Numbered from the stretch's first letter, positions 1 to 11,109 are shown. The stretch: 64,000 nt of DNA from Prochlorococcus sp. AG-424-E18 (GCA_003210155.1 QCNC01000003.1:119919-183918); one strand, 5' to 3'. Program-made: numbers and translations. The notes: generated from the letters alone by a model not told the origin.

Positions 1-1
1 A

Positions 2-1597
2 TTACTATTACCCCAACTTCATCCTGCAGATTTATGGAAAAAAAGTGAAAGGTGGGAAGGATATACCGCAGGTGAAGGAATAATGTTTAATCTCAAAGAT
101 AGACAAGGTAAAGAATTTGGTTTAGCACCAACTCACGAAGAAGTGATCACGAATATTGCATCAGAGACCATCAACTCCTATAAGCAATTACCTCAATGTT
201 TTTATCAAATTCAGACAAAATTTAGAGATGAAATAAGGCCAAGGTTTGGATTGATGAGGAGTAGGGAATTTATTATGAAAGATGGTTATTCTTTTCATGC
301 TTCAGCAAACGATCTGGCTTCTTTCTATGAAAAGGTAGGCAATGCCTATGAAAATATTTTTAAATCTTGTGGACTACAGACAGTAGGGGTTGAAGCTGAT
401 AGTGGAGCAATTGGAGGTGCCTCCTCTAAAGAATTTATGGTCACTGCTGATGCTGGGGAAGATTCCATATTGTTTACTAAAAGTGGTTCCTATGCTGCAA
501 ATATTGAAAAAGCTATTTCTCTCCCCTCGCAACCTATTCCATTAGAAGATGATATATCAGGGTTGATAGAAACACCTAGACAAAAAACAATCCCCGAAAT
601 TTGCGATAATAATAATTTTGAACCTAGTCAGATAATTAAAGTAGTAGTATTCCTTGCACATTTCGAGGGTAAATTTGAGGTCCCAATTCTTGCATGTATA
701 AGAGGCGATCAATACATTAATGAAGTAAAGCTTTTTAACTTAATAAATAAACTTCATAATTTCAATCTCCTTAATCTAAAAAAGATTGAAGATACAAATA
801 CTATCGAAAAAAATCTAGTTAATTTTCCCTTAGGTTTTCTCGGGCCAGATTTAGATAATAAAACTATAAAAGCTAGTTCTAATTGGGATAAAAAATGGAC
901 AAGAATAATTGACCATTCTGCAAGTAGCCTTACAAAGTTTATAAGTGGTGGGAATAAAGTTAACTTTCATAAAGTTTTTCAAGAATTTTCTTTTGCTTCG
1001 AAAGACTATCTTATAGGGGATATCAGGAATGCTAAAAAAGGAGATAAAATAAGTTTTGATGACAATGAGGAACTTCAAGAAAAAAAAGGTATCGAGATTG
1101 GACATATTTTCCAACTAGGTCAAAAATATAGTGAGAAATTAAATGCAAAGTTCTCTGATAAGGATGGTCAATTAAAAAATTTATGGATGGGTTGTTACGG
1201 AATTGGAGTTACAAGAATAGCTCAAGCTGCTATCGAACAGAATCATGATCAAAAGGGAATTTGTTGGCCTATTCAGATTTCTCCTTTTGAAGTAATTATT
1301 ATCCCAACAAACTTAAAAGATCCTATTCAAAGCAAGCTCACTGAGCAAATTTATAACAACTTTTTAATTAATAAAATTGATGTCCTACTTGATGATAGAA
1401 ACGATAGGGCTGGCGTGAAATTTAAAGATGCGGAATTAATTGGTATTCCTTTTCAGATAATTATTGGCAGAGATTCTGTCAACAAAGAAGTAGAACTTTT
1501 ATGCAGAACAAATAATACTAATTTAAAAATTAGTACTGATAAATTGTTGGAAACATTTATTTCCGAATCAGAAATAATGTACAATAAAAAGTCTTAA
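2..1597 (+). CDS. proS: Prolyl-tRNA synthetase, 5' end missing
   Basis: Charges tRNA-Pro with proline in the cytoplasm. The reading frame is open from base 2, so the start codon lies outside the window; 531 residues are visible, against about 570-600 for bacterial-type ProRS. The class II motif 2 (FRDEIRPRFG, then RSREF) begins near visible residue 74 and the motif 3 region (GCYGIGVTR) near 395. Between them lies the YbaK-like insertion domain expected of bacterial-type enzymes, and an anticodon-binding domain follows motif 3. The ATG at 83 is internal because conserved sequence continues upstream of it. psb27 follows after 26 bp. Confidence 0.95.
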   Translation, partial: LLLPQLHPADLWKKSERWEGYTAGEGIMFNLKDRQGKEFGLAPTHEEVITNIASETINSYKQLPQCFYQIQTKFRDEIRPRFGLMRSREFIMKDGYSFHASANDLASFYEKVGNAYENIFKSCGLQTVGVEADSGAIGGASSKEFMVTADAGEDSILFTKSGSYAANIEKAISLPSQPIPLEDDISGLIETPRQKTIPEICDNNNFEPSQIIKVVVFLAHFEGKFEVPILACIRGDQYINEVKLFNLINKLHNFNLLNLKKIEDTNTIEKNLVNFPLGFLGPDLDNKTIKASSNWDKKWTRIIDHSASSLTKFISGGNKVNFHKVFQEFSFASKDYLIGDIRNAKKGDKISFDDNEELQEKKGIEIGHIFQLGQKYSEKLNAKFSDKDGQLKNLWMGCYGIGVTRIAQAAIEQNHDQKGICWPIQISPFEVIIIPTNLKDPIQSKLTEQIYNNFLINKIDVLLDDRNDRAGVKFKDAELIGIPFQIIIGRDSVNKEVELLCRTNNTNLKISTDKLLETFISESEIMYNKKS

Positions 1598-1623
1598 GGC
1601 TTATTTTTTTTGGGAGCTAAGTT

Positions 1624-2061
1624 ATGTTACTGAAATGGACATCAAAATTATTTTTAAAAAATCTTACCAAAGCTATATCTTTTTCAATATCTTTGATTGT
1701 TGTTTTTACACTATTTAGCTCCCCATCTTTAGCTGCAAAAACCTCTATGACAGGTGACTATACAAAAGATACAATTTCAGTTGTTAAAACATTACAAACA
1801 GCTGTTGATACTCCAAAAGATTCTCCAAATAAAGATGAAGTAAGAAGTGAAGCTCTTACACTTATAACTGACTATATATCCAGATACAGAAATAGAGGGA
1901 TGGTTAATAAAACGCAATCATTTACCACCATGCAAACAGCATTAAATGCTATGGCGGGTCATTACAAAAACTTTGCAAGTAGACCTTTACCAGATAAACT
2001 TAAGGAGCGTTTAACAAAAGAATTTTCTCTTGCTGAAAAAATGGTACTAAGAGAAAGTTGA
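1624..2061 (+). CDS. psb27: Photosystem II assembly protein Psb27
   Basis: Psb27 is a lumenal assembly factor that binds CP43 in immature photosystem II and keeps the Mn cluster from loading too early. The 145-residue product has a hydrophobic export signal at about residues 15-38, followed by the family opening MTGDYTKDT and the conserved DSPNKDEVRSEAL and YRNRGMV segments. Synechocystis Psb27 is a lipoprotein with a Cys at the cleavage site. Here the signal ends SPSLAAK and no Cys occurs anywhere in the protein, so it should be cleaved by signal peptidase I and remain soluble. The family call is firm; the lack of a lipid anchor is read directly. Confidence 0.93.
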   Translation: MLLKWTSKLFLKNLTKAISFSISLIVVFTLFSSPSLAAKTSMTGDYTKDTISVVKTLQTAVDTPKDSPNKDEVRSEALTLITDYISRYRNRGMVNKTQSFTTMQTALNAMAGHYKNFASRPLPDKLKERLTKEFSLAEKMVLRES

Positions 2062-2070
2062 TACAATTCA

Positions 2071-3453
<1,383 letters not shown>

Positions 3454-3468
3454 TTCAGTTCCAAATAA

Positions 3469-4470
3469 ATGAAGGAATCCTTTAGACATTTTGAACATAA
3501 AAAAGTGGACCTAATTGGTCTGGGCAACGCAATAGTAGATATTATTGTAAATATTGAAGATGAGTTCCTTGAGATAAATAATCTGGATAAAGGATCAATG
3601 AATCTAATTAATTCTGATGAATCTCAGAGATTGTTAGAAAATTGCAAAGTGATCAAACAAATTTCAGGTGGGTCCTCAGCAAATACTGTTGTTTCTTTAG
3701 CAGAATTAGGCAATCATGTGCAGTTTATAGGAAGAGTGAAAAATGATCAATTTGGGAATTTCTTTTCTGACGATATAAAAAAAAGTAAAACTATATTTAA
3801 TACTCCACCTACTATTGAAGGTGCTCCAACAGCTCATTCAATCATTTTGGTTACACCTGATGCACAAAGAACTATGTGCACTTACCTAGGAGCATCTGTA
3901 GAGTTTGAACCCAACGACATTGACTTTACTGTAATTAACGAAAGTAAATACTTATATTTAGAAGGATATTTATGGGACAGCGAATTAGCTAAAAAAGCTT
4001 TTATTAAAGCCGCCCAAATTGCAAAACAATCTAATACAAAAATAATCCTTTCTTTGTCTGATTCATTTTGTGTAGATAGACATCGTGAGAGTTTCTTGGA
4101 ATTAATTTATGAATTTGTTGATATTGTTTTTTGCAATGAATCCGAGGTGTTAAGTCTACTTGAAAATGATAAATTGGCAAGCTGCCAAGAAGACCTATCT
4201 TCCTTATGTGAATTAGTCATAGTAACTCTTGGAAGCAATGGTTCTCTGATCGTTAACAAAAATAATGTTGAAAAAATTGAGTCAATAACGAAAAGCAAGA
4301 TTATTGATACTACAGGAGCAGGAGATATCTATGCGGGAGGATTTATCCATGGATTAATAAACAATTATTCCTTAAAAAAATGCGGAGAGATAGCTTCAAT
4401 TTGTGCGGGACAAATAATTACGCAATTAGGATCAAGATCAGATATTGATCTTAAAGAATTAATAAAATAA
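3469..4470 (+). CDS. PfkB-family carbohydrate/nucleoside kinase
   Basis: A ribokinase-fold kinase of 333 residues. The N-terminal PfkB signature region (GLGNAIVDI, then GGSSANTV) and the C-terminal signature DTTGAGDIYAGGF with the catalytic Asp are both intact. The overall form resembles adenosine kinase-like members of the family. Its position 15 bp after purA would fit a purine-salvage role, but that is inference and the substrate cannot be read from the sequence. Confidence 0.85.
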   Translation: MKESFRHFEHKKVDLIGLGNAIVDIIVNIEDEFLEINNLDKGSMNLINSDESQRLLENCKVIKQISGGSSANTVVSLAELGNHVQFIGRVKNDQFGNFFSDDIKKSKTIFNTPPTIEGAPTAHSIILVTPDAQRTMCTYLGASVEFEPNDIDFTVINESKYLYLEGYLWDSELAKKAFIKAAQIAKQSNTKIILSLSDSFCVDRHRESFLELIYEFVDIVFCNESEVLSLLENDKLASCQEDLSSLCELVIVTLGSNGSLIVNKNNVEKIESITKSKIIDTTGAGDIYAGGFIHGLINNYSLKKCGEIASICAGQIITQLGSRSDIDLKELIK

Positions 4471-4476
4471 ATTTAA

Positions 4477-4782
4477 TCAAATAGTCTTATTCAACCAATC
4501 ATAATATTTCATCTCAGCATGGTATTTTTTGTAAATAATTTGAGGGACATCATATGTGGAATTTTTATTTAAGAATTCAATTAAATAATCTTTAAATTCT
4601 AGTTTACTTTTTATTGTAATTTCAAACTCTTTATTTTCTTCAATATCATCAACCCACTTATAAATTGTAAAAATTTGCTTTATCGAAACACAAGCTGCAA
4701 GTTTATTTTGTATTAATAATTTAGCCATTCGCAAAGCATTTGCGTTACTTGATTCAGTTGTGATCATAACTAATACTTCCAT
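4477..4782 (-). CDS. cutA: Divalent-cation tolerance protein CutA
   Basis: A small trimeric protein of 101 residues with a ferredoxin-like fold. It matches the CutA1 pattern: MVTTESSNANALRMAKLLI-like opening (read here as MITTESS), LAACVSI, YKWVDDIEE, then the conserved C-terminal YDVPQII. E. coli CutA was linked to copper tolerance, but its role in cyanobacteria is uncertain. It lies 6 bp downstream of cobK on the same strand, so the two are probably co-transcribed, and it converges with the PfkB gene. Confidence 0.9.
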   Translation of the reverse strand: MEVLVMITTESSNANALRMAKLLIQNKLAACVSIKQIFTIYKWVDDIEENKEFEITIKSKLEFKDYLIEFLNKNSTYDVPQIIYKKYHAEMKYYDWLNKTI

Positions 4783-4788
4783 AATGAA

Positions 4789-5592
4789 TTAAATATCAAT
4801 ATTTTTAATTATGTGATTTATCAAATTGTGATATTGATTAAAAGAGTAAGAATAATCATTTTTAACTTTCGGCCTTTTAACCAAAAATAACTTCATCTTA
4901 CTTCCAGAAACTATACTCTCCCAGTTTTTCTGAGAATAACTTCCAGATTCTCTGCATAGAACATAATCTATCTCCCAAAAATCACAAAGTTTTTTTTCTA
5001 AAATGCTTTTATTATTTTTACTCGGTTCAAGTATCGCTATATTTGAATTTTTAATACATGATCCAAAAGCTTTAGTTATACTCTCATAAGTAGGAAGTAC
5101 CCTTGTAAATACATTTGCTTTACAATTCATATAATAACTAGCTGTATCGTTAAGGAATCTTGATCCTATTGCAAGAAGAATATTCTTATTTTCTATATCA
5201 AAATTATTTATATCCTTTAAATGATCAATATAAAAAAAATTATTAGTTTTATTTATTAGAGATTTCCTCTCAAATAGTAAGAGAGGTTTATTAATTTCCT
5301 TACATGCATTATTAAGATTTTTAGAAATTATTACGGCAAACGGATGAGTAGCATCGACAACGCATGTGATTTTATTTTTATTTATGAAATTAATTATTTG
5401 ATCTTTATTATTTAATTTGCCCGTAATGATATGTAACTTTGGATTTTCAATATAAGCTTGCCCTGCTTTATAAGTTAAAACACTTGCAAAGACTGAATAA
5501 TTAAGTTCAAGAAGCCTATTAGCTATTACAGGTCCATCCGAAGTTCCTGATAGGATCCAAACATTTTTATAGCAATTTCCTTGATTCTGCAT
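4789..5592 (-). CDS. cobK: Precorrin-6A reductase
   Basis: Reduces precorrin-6A to precorrin-6B in corrin-ring synthesis, using NADPH. The 267-residue product has the family's N-terminal LSGTSDG motif (residues 14-20) and the DATHPF motif near residue 80, both hallmarks of CobK/CbiJ. Other corrinoid genes in this window (cobM near 42.7 kb, cobT-like near 62 kb) are far away, in keeping with the scattered cobalamin genes of picocyanobacteria. The gene diverges from ssb with a 28-bp gap, so both promoters must overlap or reach into coding sequence. Confidence 0.88.
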   Translation of the reverse strand: MQNQGNCYKNVWILSGTSDGPVIANRLLELNYSVFASVLTYKAGQAYIENPKLHIITGKLNNKDQIINFINKNKITCVVDATHPFAVIISKNLNNACKEINKPLLLFERKSLINKTNNFFYIDHLKDINNFDIENKNILLAIGSRFLNDTASYYMNCKANVFTRVLPTYESITKAFGSCIKNSNIAILEPSKNNKSILEKKLCDFWEIDYVLCRESGSYSQKNWESIVSGSKMKLFLVKRPKVKNDYSYSFNQYHNLINHIIKNIDI

Positions 5593-5620
5593 CAGTATGT
5601 CTTTAATTAAATAGTAAGTA

Positions 5621-6046
5621 ATGAATCATTGTTTAATTCAGGCGGTCATTAATAGCGCTCCCCAAATGAGGTATACCAAAGAAAACCAAACTCCAATTGC
5701 AGAAATGATTGTTAATTTTAAAGGATTACGTAGTGAAGATCCAACCAGAGATCTCAAGATCATAGGATGGGGAAATATTGCCCAAGAAATGGTAGATGAA
5801 CTAAAGGAGGGGCAAAATATTGTTATTGAGGGACGTCTAAAGATGAATTCTGTCACTAGAAAAGACGGAACGAAAGAAAAACAACCAGAACTAACAGCTT
5901 CAAAAATTCATCAAATATCGCCAGTTGATGTTATTAAGTCTGATCAAAAAGAAAATAATGAGTTATTTGAAAATAAAGAAACCGCCAAAAAATCTAGTTG
6001 GGATAGTTCACCTTTAGTTCCTGAAGTGGACGAAATACCTTTTTAA
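5621..6046 (+). CDS. ssb: Single-stranded DNA-binding protein
   Basis: Binds single-stranded DNA during replication and repair. The 141-residue protein has an N-terminal OB-fold of about 105 residues (IIGWGNIAQEM and VIEGRLKMNSVTRKDG segments), a short linker rich in Lys, Glu and Asn, and an acidic C-terminal tip ending DEIPF. That tip is the docking peptide for partner proteins such as PriA, which is encoded at 8.8-11.1 kb. It is shorter than the 178-residue E. coli SSB mainly because of the reduced linker. Confidence 0.93.
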   Translation: MNHCLIQAVINSAPQMRYTKENQTPIAEMIVNFKGLRSEDPTRDLKIIGWGNIAQEMVDELKEGQNIVIEGRLKMNSVTRKDGTKEKQPELTASKIHQISPVDVIKSDQKENNELFENKETAKKSSWDSSPLVPEVDEIPF

Positions 6047-6047
6047 A

Positions 6048-6230
6048 TCAAATATCAACATTATTTTCTTGAACACTTATAATTAATTTGCTTATTTTTC
6101 TTTCAAGCGCGGCAAGTTCGCTTCTGATTTCTGGCCATTTACCCTTATCAAGATTTTCTAGTAGCCATGCTCTATCTTGATCAAGTTTAAAAATTAAATC
6201 TCCTTGATTTGCAGTATTAGGATCTTGCAT
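6048..6230 (-). CDS. Small conserved-looking hypothetical protein
   Basis: A 60-residue charged, mostly helical protein without membrane segments or Cys residues (opening MQDPNTANQGDLIF; centre RSELAALERKISKLI). I do not recognise a family with an assigned function. It fills the space between ssb and the DUF2854 gene exactly, with its stop one base from the ssb stop, and its codon use resembles the neighbours. The heptad-like spacing of Leu/Ile in the second half suggests a short coiled coil. Confidence 0.65.
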   Translation of the reverse strand: MQDPNTANQGDLIFKLDQDRAWLLENLDKGKWPEIRSELAALERKISKLIISVQENNVDI

Positions 6231-6272
6231 AATACTTGTTAGCCCATTTAAAACTCATTCTACTAAATCAAA

Positions 6273-6803
6273 ATGAAGAAATACTTATCGCCTGGAAACT
6301 TAATCGTAACCGCTGGGGGTATATTAGCTTTTGTTGGAATGACTGCTTATTTTACAGACTCAGTGAATTTAAGTGTACCTACTTTTTTTTATGGAGTACC
6401 TATTTTCCTAATTGGCTTAGGCTTAAAGACTTCCGAAATACCTCCTGTAGAGTTATTTGACAAGACAAATTTTGCGACAAATAAATTTAATAGACCAAAA
6501 GAACTAACAGCATTAGTTAAAGATGTTACAAGATGGAGGTATGGGATAAAAGCTCATCTTGAATCGTCATTAGAATCTTTAAATTTGTGGGACGAAGATA
6601 ACCCCCCTCAATTAAAAGAAATAGAAGAAATTACAAAGGAAGAAAAAAATGGTCTCAGAATGCGTTTCGAATTAAACGCTGTCCCTCTAGAAAAATGGAT
6701 TGAAAAACAAGAAAGATTAAATAGGTTTTTCGTCAAAGGTCTTGAATCAGAATTTATTATCGACGATAATAAAAAAGAATTTGATTTTATTCTCTTTTAT
6801 TGA
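6273..6803 (+). CDS. DUF2854 membrane protein
   Basis: A 176-residue protein with two hydrophobic segments near the N-terminus (about residues 8-27 and 36-52), then a soluble acidic/basic domain (YGIKAHLESSLESLNLWDED, later LRMRFELNAVPLEKW). The pattern matches the DUF2854 family found in cyanobacteria and plastids. No function is established to my knowledge. The start at 6273 puts the first membrane segment directly after MKKYLSPGN. It is transcribed toward argB, with a 64-bp gap. Confidence 0.75.
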   Translation: MKKYLSPGNLIVTAGGILAFVGMTAYFTDSVNLSVPTFFYGVPIFLIGLGLKTSEIPPVELFDKTNFATNKFNRPKELTALVKDVTRWRYGIKAHLESSLESLNLWDEDNPPQLKEIEEITKEEKNGLRMRFELNAVPLEKWIEKQERLNRFFVKGLESEFIIDDNKKEFDFILFY

Positions 6804-6867
6804 ATATAGGGATATATTTGTAAAAACTTAATTTCTCAATTCAATCAAGTTTTAATGAATTTTAATA

Positions 6868-7719
6868 ATGAATGATTCTCAAAGAGTATCAATATTAAGC
6901 GAAGCACTTCCATATATACAAAGTTTCTCAGGTAGAAAAATTGTTATCAAGTATGGTGGTTCTGTTATGGAGAATGATAATTTAAAAAATGCTTTTTTTA
7001 GAGACATTGCACTTTTATCAACCGTTGGGGTTTGTCCGATAGTAATTCATGGAGGTGGACCAGAGATTAATAATTGGTTAAAGAAATTAGAAATATCTCC
7101 TAAATTCGAAAATGGATTAAGAATTACTGATCAAAAAACAATGGAAATTGTCGAGATGGTTCTAATGGGTAGAGTGAACAAACAAATTGTAAAAGGGATT
7201 AATAAAACTGGATCCTTAGCTGTGGGAATATCAGGTCTTGATGGCAACTTAATTCAATCTAGAGAACTAGGAGATGGTAGCCATGGGTTAGTGGGAGAGG
7301 TTACAAAAATCAATCCTGAAATATTAGATCCTCTTATTTCTAAAGGTTACATCCCAATTATTTCTAGCATTGGATCAACCTTGGAGGGTATTTCCCACAA
7401 CATTAATGCAGATTTTGTTGCTGGAGAAATTGCTGCTGCAATAAATGCAGAAAAACTTATTCTTCTTACTGATACTCAAGGGATTTTAAAAGATAAAGAT
7501 AACAAAAATAGTCTTGTTGAAAAAACTAATCTCAAAGAGGCAAGGGATTTTATTGATAAAAGAATTGTGACTGAAGGTATGATTCCAAAGACAGAATGCT
7601 GTATAAGAGCTTTAGCCCAAGGAGTCAAAGCAGCTCACATAATTGATGGAAGAATAGAACATTCATTACTTCTTGAGATTTTTACAAATTCCGGAATAGG
7701 TACGATGATAGTCGCCTAA
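6868..7719 (+). CDS. argB: N-acetylglutamate kinase
   Basis: Phosphorylates N-acetylglutamate with ATP, the second step of arginine synthesis and usually the controlled one in cyanobacteria, where the nitrogen sensor PII relieves arginine inhibition. The 283-residue product has KYGGSVM (about 28-34), IHGGGPEIN (about 63-71), an acetylglutamate-binding Asn/Ala segment ([14 protein letters not shown]) and LLTDTQGIL. An N-terminal helix before the core ([15 protein letters not shown]) is typical of hexameric, arginine-sensitive forms. The next gene begins after 3 bp. Confidence 0.96.
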   Translation: MNDSQRVSILSEALPYIQSFSGRKIVIKYGGSVMENDNLKNAFFRDIALLSTVGVCPIVIHGGGPEINNWLKKLEISPKFENGLRITDQKTMEIVEMVLMGRVNKQIVKGINKTGSLAVGISGLDGNLIQSRELGDGSHGLVGEVTKINPEILDPLISKGYIPIISSIGSTLEGISHNINADFVAGEIAAAINAEKLILLTDTQGILKDKDNKNSLVEKTNLKEARDFIDKRIVTEGMIPKTECCIRALAQGVKAAHIIDGRIEHSLLLEIFTNSGIGTMIVA

Positions 7720-7722
7720 CCC

Positions 7723-8832
7723 ATGAAAACTTATGAGCAAGTTTTAGAAAAAGTAGAACTTGCTTTAGCTAAAGGTGAGTATCATTATTGCATTGAATTT
7801 CTTTTGCCCATAATCGAATCATTTCCTTTATCAAGCAAAGAGGGAGTAAATTTAAGAACAATCTTAATTACTGCTCTATGTGGTATCAATAAAAGGGAGG
7901 AGGCTAGAAGGTTTTGTAAAGAACTTCTAAAATCTTACGATAATAAGACGAGAGAAAATGCAAAGTATTTGATGGAAGTTATAGACTCTCCTGAAATTAA
8001 AAAGCCAGAAAATTGGAACGTTCAGTTTGATAGCGACCAATCACTCAATAAAAAATCTCTTAACTCACTTCGCAAAAAAAAAGAAGTATTGAAGAAAAAA
8101 AAATTTATCAATGTAACTGAGACACCAACTGGTGAAACAAAACCCTTTCAGAAAGGCTTTTCACTGATCATTTTTTTAATACTGTTATTATTAATTCCAC
8201 TTTTAAGTGGCTGCGTAAAAATTGAGGATACCCTTGATCTTAGTGAACTTGATTCAATAACTAATAATTTAGTGATAGAGAGTAAATACATAAAGAAATT
8301 TCCTTGGCAATTAAAATTTGAAGAGAAGATGAAAGATATTTTTCCTGACGCAGAAATTGAACAAGACGAATCAACCTTTTCTTTGAAACATAAAAATCTC
8401 AATTTAGAGGATACAAAGCAAGTTCTTAAAATTACCCAAAATACATTTGGAGAATTAGCGGGAGAATCAACAAATATAGAAATTAATACTACTCAAAAAA
8501 ACTTCATTTTTTTTAAAAAATACTTTTACAGATTAGATTTGGATCTAAATTCTATTAAAGGCATTGATAATTTAGAAATCATTTTCAAAATTATTCACCC
8601 TAATAAAGCTATCCTTACCGATAAAAATAATTCAAATTTAGAAATCACAAAACATCTAATAATTTGGGATTTAAATCAAGGGCAGATAAATAGTCTTGAA
8701 TTTTCTTTCTGGAGCCTCAACAAACTCTTGATTGGGATGTCTATTATTTTAATAATTATAATATTGGCTTATTTATTAAGATTCTATAGATTTAAATTAG
8801 GTTCAGATTTACCTCAACTTCCATCAAAGTAA
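7723..8832 (+). CDS. TPR-like domain fused to DUF3153 membrane protein
   Basis: A 369-residue protein of two parts. Residues 1-105 form paired helices resembling tetratricopeptide repeats (EKVELALAKGEYHYCIEFLL, then REEARRFCKELLKSY). After a Lys-rich linker, a hydrophobic segment at about 147-161 ends in a lipobox-like LLSGC with Cys164. A DUF3153-like domain follows, with a second membrane helix near 333-352 and a short basic tail. A TTG in frame at 8089 (residue 123) would give a normal lipoprotein signal for the second half. Function is unknown. The stop abuts the priA stop exactly. Confidence 0.75.
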   Translation: MKTYEQVLEKVELALAKGEYHYCIEFLLPIIESFPLSSKEGVNLRTILITALCGINKREEARRFCKELLKSYDNKTRENAKYLMEVIDSPEIKKPENWNVQFDSDQSLNKKSLNSLRKKKEVLKKKKFINVTETPTGETKPFQKGFSLIIFLILLLLIPLLSGCVKIEDTLDLSELDSITNNLVIESKYIKKFPWQLKFEEKMKDIFPDAEIEQDESTFSLKHKNLNLEDTKQVLKITQNTFGELAGESTNIEINTTQKNFIFFKKYFYRLDLDLNSIKGIDNLEIIFKIIHPNKAILTDKNNSNLEITKHLIIWDLNQGQINSLEFSFWSLNKLLIGMSIILIIIILAYLLRFYRFKLGSDLPQLPSK

Positions 8833-11109
8833 TTACAACTCTGCTGGATTAACATCTATTTTTAAAAAAACATTTTTTGGAATAAGTTTCCATAATATTG
8901 ATCTATCAGGTAAAGGTATCTTTGTTCCTTCAGGACCATGTATTAATATTTGCCATCTAAATTTTTTACCGACTTTAGCTATTAAACTAGGGGCAGGACC
9001 AATTAATTTCCAGTTCTTTTTCTCACAAAAACTGAGTAGATATTTTGCTAATTTTATTGCAATTGACTCGGTTAATTCATAATTTTCACCTGATAATTTA
9101 AGTAGGCAAATTGTGCAAAATGGAAATAAATTAGAATCCTTTCTCAATCTCGAGTTTTCAATTAAGAATCTTTCATAATCTCTTTTTTGAAGATACGAAA
9201 TCACCGGGTGGTTAGGTTTATATGTTTGAAAAATTACTTTCCCTTTTTTTTGAGCCCTGCCGGCCCTTCCTGCTACTTGCAAAAATAATTGTAATGATTT
9301 TTCTTCTGCTGAAATATCTGGGCGATGAAGCAACCCATCTGCTGCAATAACTACTGAAAGAGTAATATTGGGGATGTCAATACCTTTTGCCAACATTTGA
9401 GTACCGACAAGAATATCAGCATCACCTTTAGAAAACTTTGAAAGAATATCTCTATGACCATCCTTTCCTGAAGTTGTATCTCTATCAAAGCGAAGTACTC
9501 TTAAGTCAGGAAATTCTTCATTTAAAAACTCTATTACCCTTTGCGTACCAATTCCAAAAGGTTTGAAAGCAGTTGAATGACAATCTGGGCAACGATTGAT
9601 CAATCTTGATTTATGATCACACCAATGACACCTTAACCATTTTTTCCCTTTTGATCCGAGATGAACTGATAAAGGAACGTCACAGTTGGGGCAATTTATT
9701 AGATATCCACAATTTCTACAACTTAAAAATCCACTATGCCCCCTCCTAGGGATCAAAATTATTGCTTGCTCTTTTTTTAAGCGTAGTTGAGAAAGCAATT
9801 GTAATAATTCATTAGAAAAAATTTTCATATTTCCCTTCTTGAACTCATCTCGCATATCAATAATTTTTATTTCAGGAGTCTCATTACTGGATATCCTTTG
9901 TATCATTCTTACCAATTTAAAATTCCTTTCAAAAATACACTTTTTCCAAGTCTTCATTGATGGAGTTGCGCTCCCAAAAATTAACTTTGCAGAATTCCTT
10001 TTTACTATTTCAATAGCAATCTCTCTTGCGTCATAGCAAGGCATAGGACTATCTTGCTTATAAGAAACATCATGTTCTTCATCCATTATTATTAATCCCA
10101 GATTTTTGATTGGAAGAAAAACTGCCGACCTTGTACCTATTACTATTAAAGGTTCATTAGCATTAATAATTTTCTTCCAAACTAAAGTTCTATGATCGGG
10201 AGAACAATTACTATGATATTCGTAAACGACATTATTAAATCGCCTACTAAACCTATCAATAAGTTGAGGAATTAATCCAATTTCTGGGGCTAGTATCAAA
10301 CAACTTTTTTTCTTAAGAAATTGATCTTCAGCAATTCTCATATAAACTTCTGTTTTACCTGAACCTGTTTCGCCCCAAAGAAGTAATGCATCTCCTGGTT
10401 TCATTGTTTGAAATTCTTGAAATGCAATTTTTTGCTCATTTGTGAGATTTGGTTTTTTCGTTGCGATATTATTTTTTAAAAAGGAATTTAATTTACTATT
10501 TATATATTTTTTTCTTTTAGATTTAGCAAGATAATTTTTACTGACCATTGAATTAATCAGAGTGTAATTAAAACCAGACTTTATTAACTCACTTTGCCAA
10601 TTACCTTTTTTAGATAAAGCATCCATTAAAAAAAATTCTTTTTTGGTTAATCCATTTTTCTTATTATCAAATTCTTTTTTAGTTTCAATCCATATTTGAT
10701 CTTTTAAACCTTTAGAGAAATTTTTATATTTACCAATCCAGCCAGGAGGAAATGCAGTTTTAAACATTTTTAAATTACTAACCATATAAAAAGAGGCTAG
10801 GGAGTCTATCAATTCTCTCCAAGATTCATCAATTATTTTTTTCTGCAAAATACTTTCAACAAACAAATATCTTATGCTTTTTCCTCCAGTAATATTTGAT
10901 TCATCATTATTGATTGTCGAAAAGTCTTTTTTGGAGATCACCAACCCATTCAATAATCTCCCCCTTAGTCTCACACTTACAATATCTCCAACTTCTGCTC
11001 CAAGATTATTTCCATCTAAATAGTAAAAGCTTTCATTACTACTACCTATATCAAGCAAAATTTCCAATTTATAGGAGATATTTAATAACTGATTACTTGC
11101 CGGCTTCAA
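8833..11109 (-). CDS. priA: Primosomal protein N' (replication restart helicase)
   Basis: Reloads the replicative helicase at collapsed forks. The 758-residue product has an N-terminal DNA-binding domain, a helicase core with Walker A GETGSGKTEVY near residue 246 and the DEEH box (MDEEHDVSYKQ) near 340. A zinc-binding module follows, with four Cys pairs (CRNC, CPNC, CHWC, CPDC) at about 470-520. Motifs V and VI (GTQMLAKGIDIPN, QVAGRAGRAQ) are complete. Length matches the E. coli protein (732). SSB, its usual partner, is encoded 2.8 kb away. Confidence 0.96.
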   Translation of the reverse strand: MKPASNQLLNISYKLEILLDIGSSNESFYYLDGNNLGAEVGDIVSVRLRGRLLNGLVISKKDFSTINNDESNITGGKSIRYLFVESILQKKIIDESWRELIDSLASFYMVSNLKMFKTAFPPGWIGKYKNFSKGLKDQIWIETKKEFDNKKNGLTKKEFFLMDALSKKGNWQSELIKSGFNYTLINSMVSKNYLAKSKRKKYINSKLNSFLKNNIATKKPNLTNEQKIAFQEFQTMKPGDALLLWGETGSGKTEVYMRIAEDQFLKKKSCLILAPEIGLIPQLIDRFSRRFNNVVYEYHSNCSPDHRTLVWKKIINANEPLIVIGTRSAVFLPIKNLGLIIMDEEHDVSYKQDSPMPCYDAREIAIEIVKRNSAKLIFGSATPSMKTWKKCIFERNFKLVRMIQRISSNETPEIKIIDMRDEFKKGNMKIFSNELLQLLSQLRLKKEQAIILIPRRGHSGFLSCRNCGYLINCPNCDVPLSVHLGSKGKKWLRCHWCDHKSRLINRCPDCHSTAFKPFGIGTQRVIEFLNEEFPDLRVLRFDRDTTSGKDGHRDILSKFSKGDADILVGTQMLAKGIDIPNITLSVVIAADGLLHRPDISAEEKSLQLFLQVAGRAGRAQKKGKVIFQTYKPNHPVISYLQKRDYERFLIENSRLRKDSNLFPFCTICLLKLSGENYELTESIAIKLAKYLLSFCEKKNWKLIGPAPSLIAKVGKKFRWQILIHGPEGTKIPLPDRSILWKLIPKNVFLKIDVNPAEL

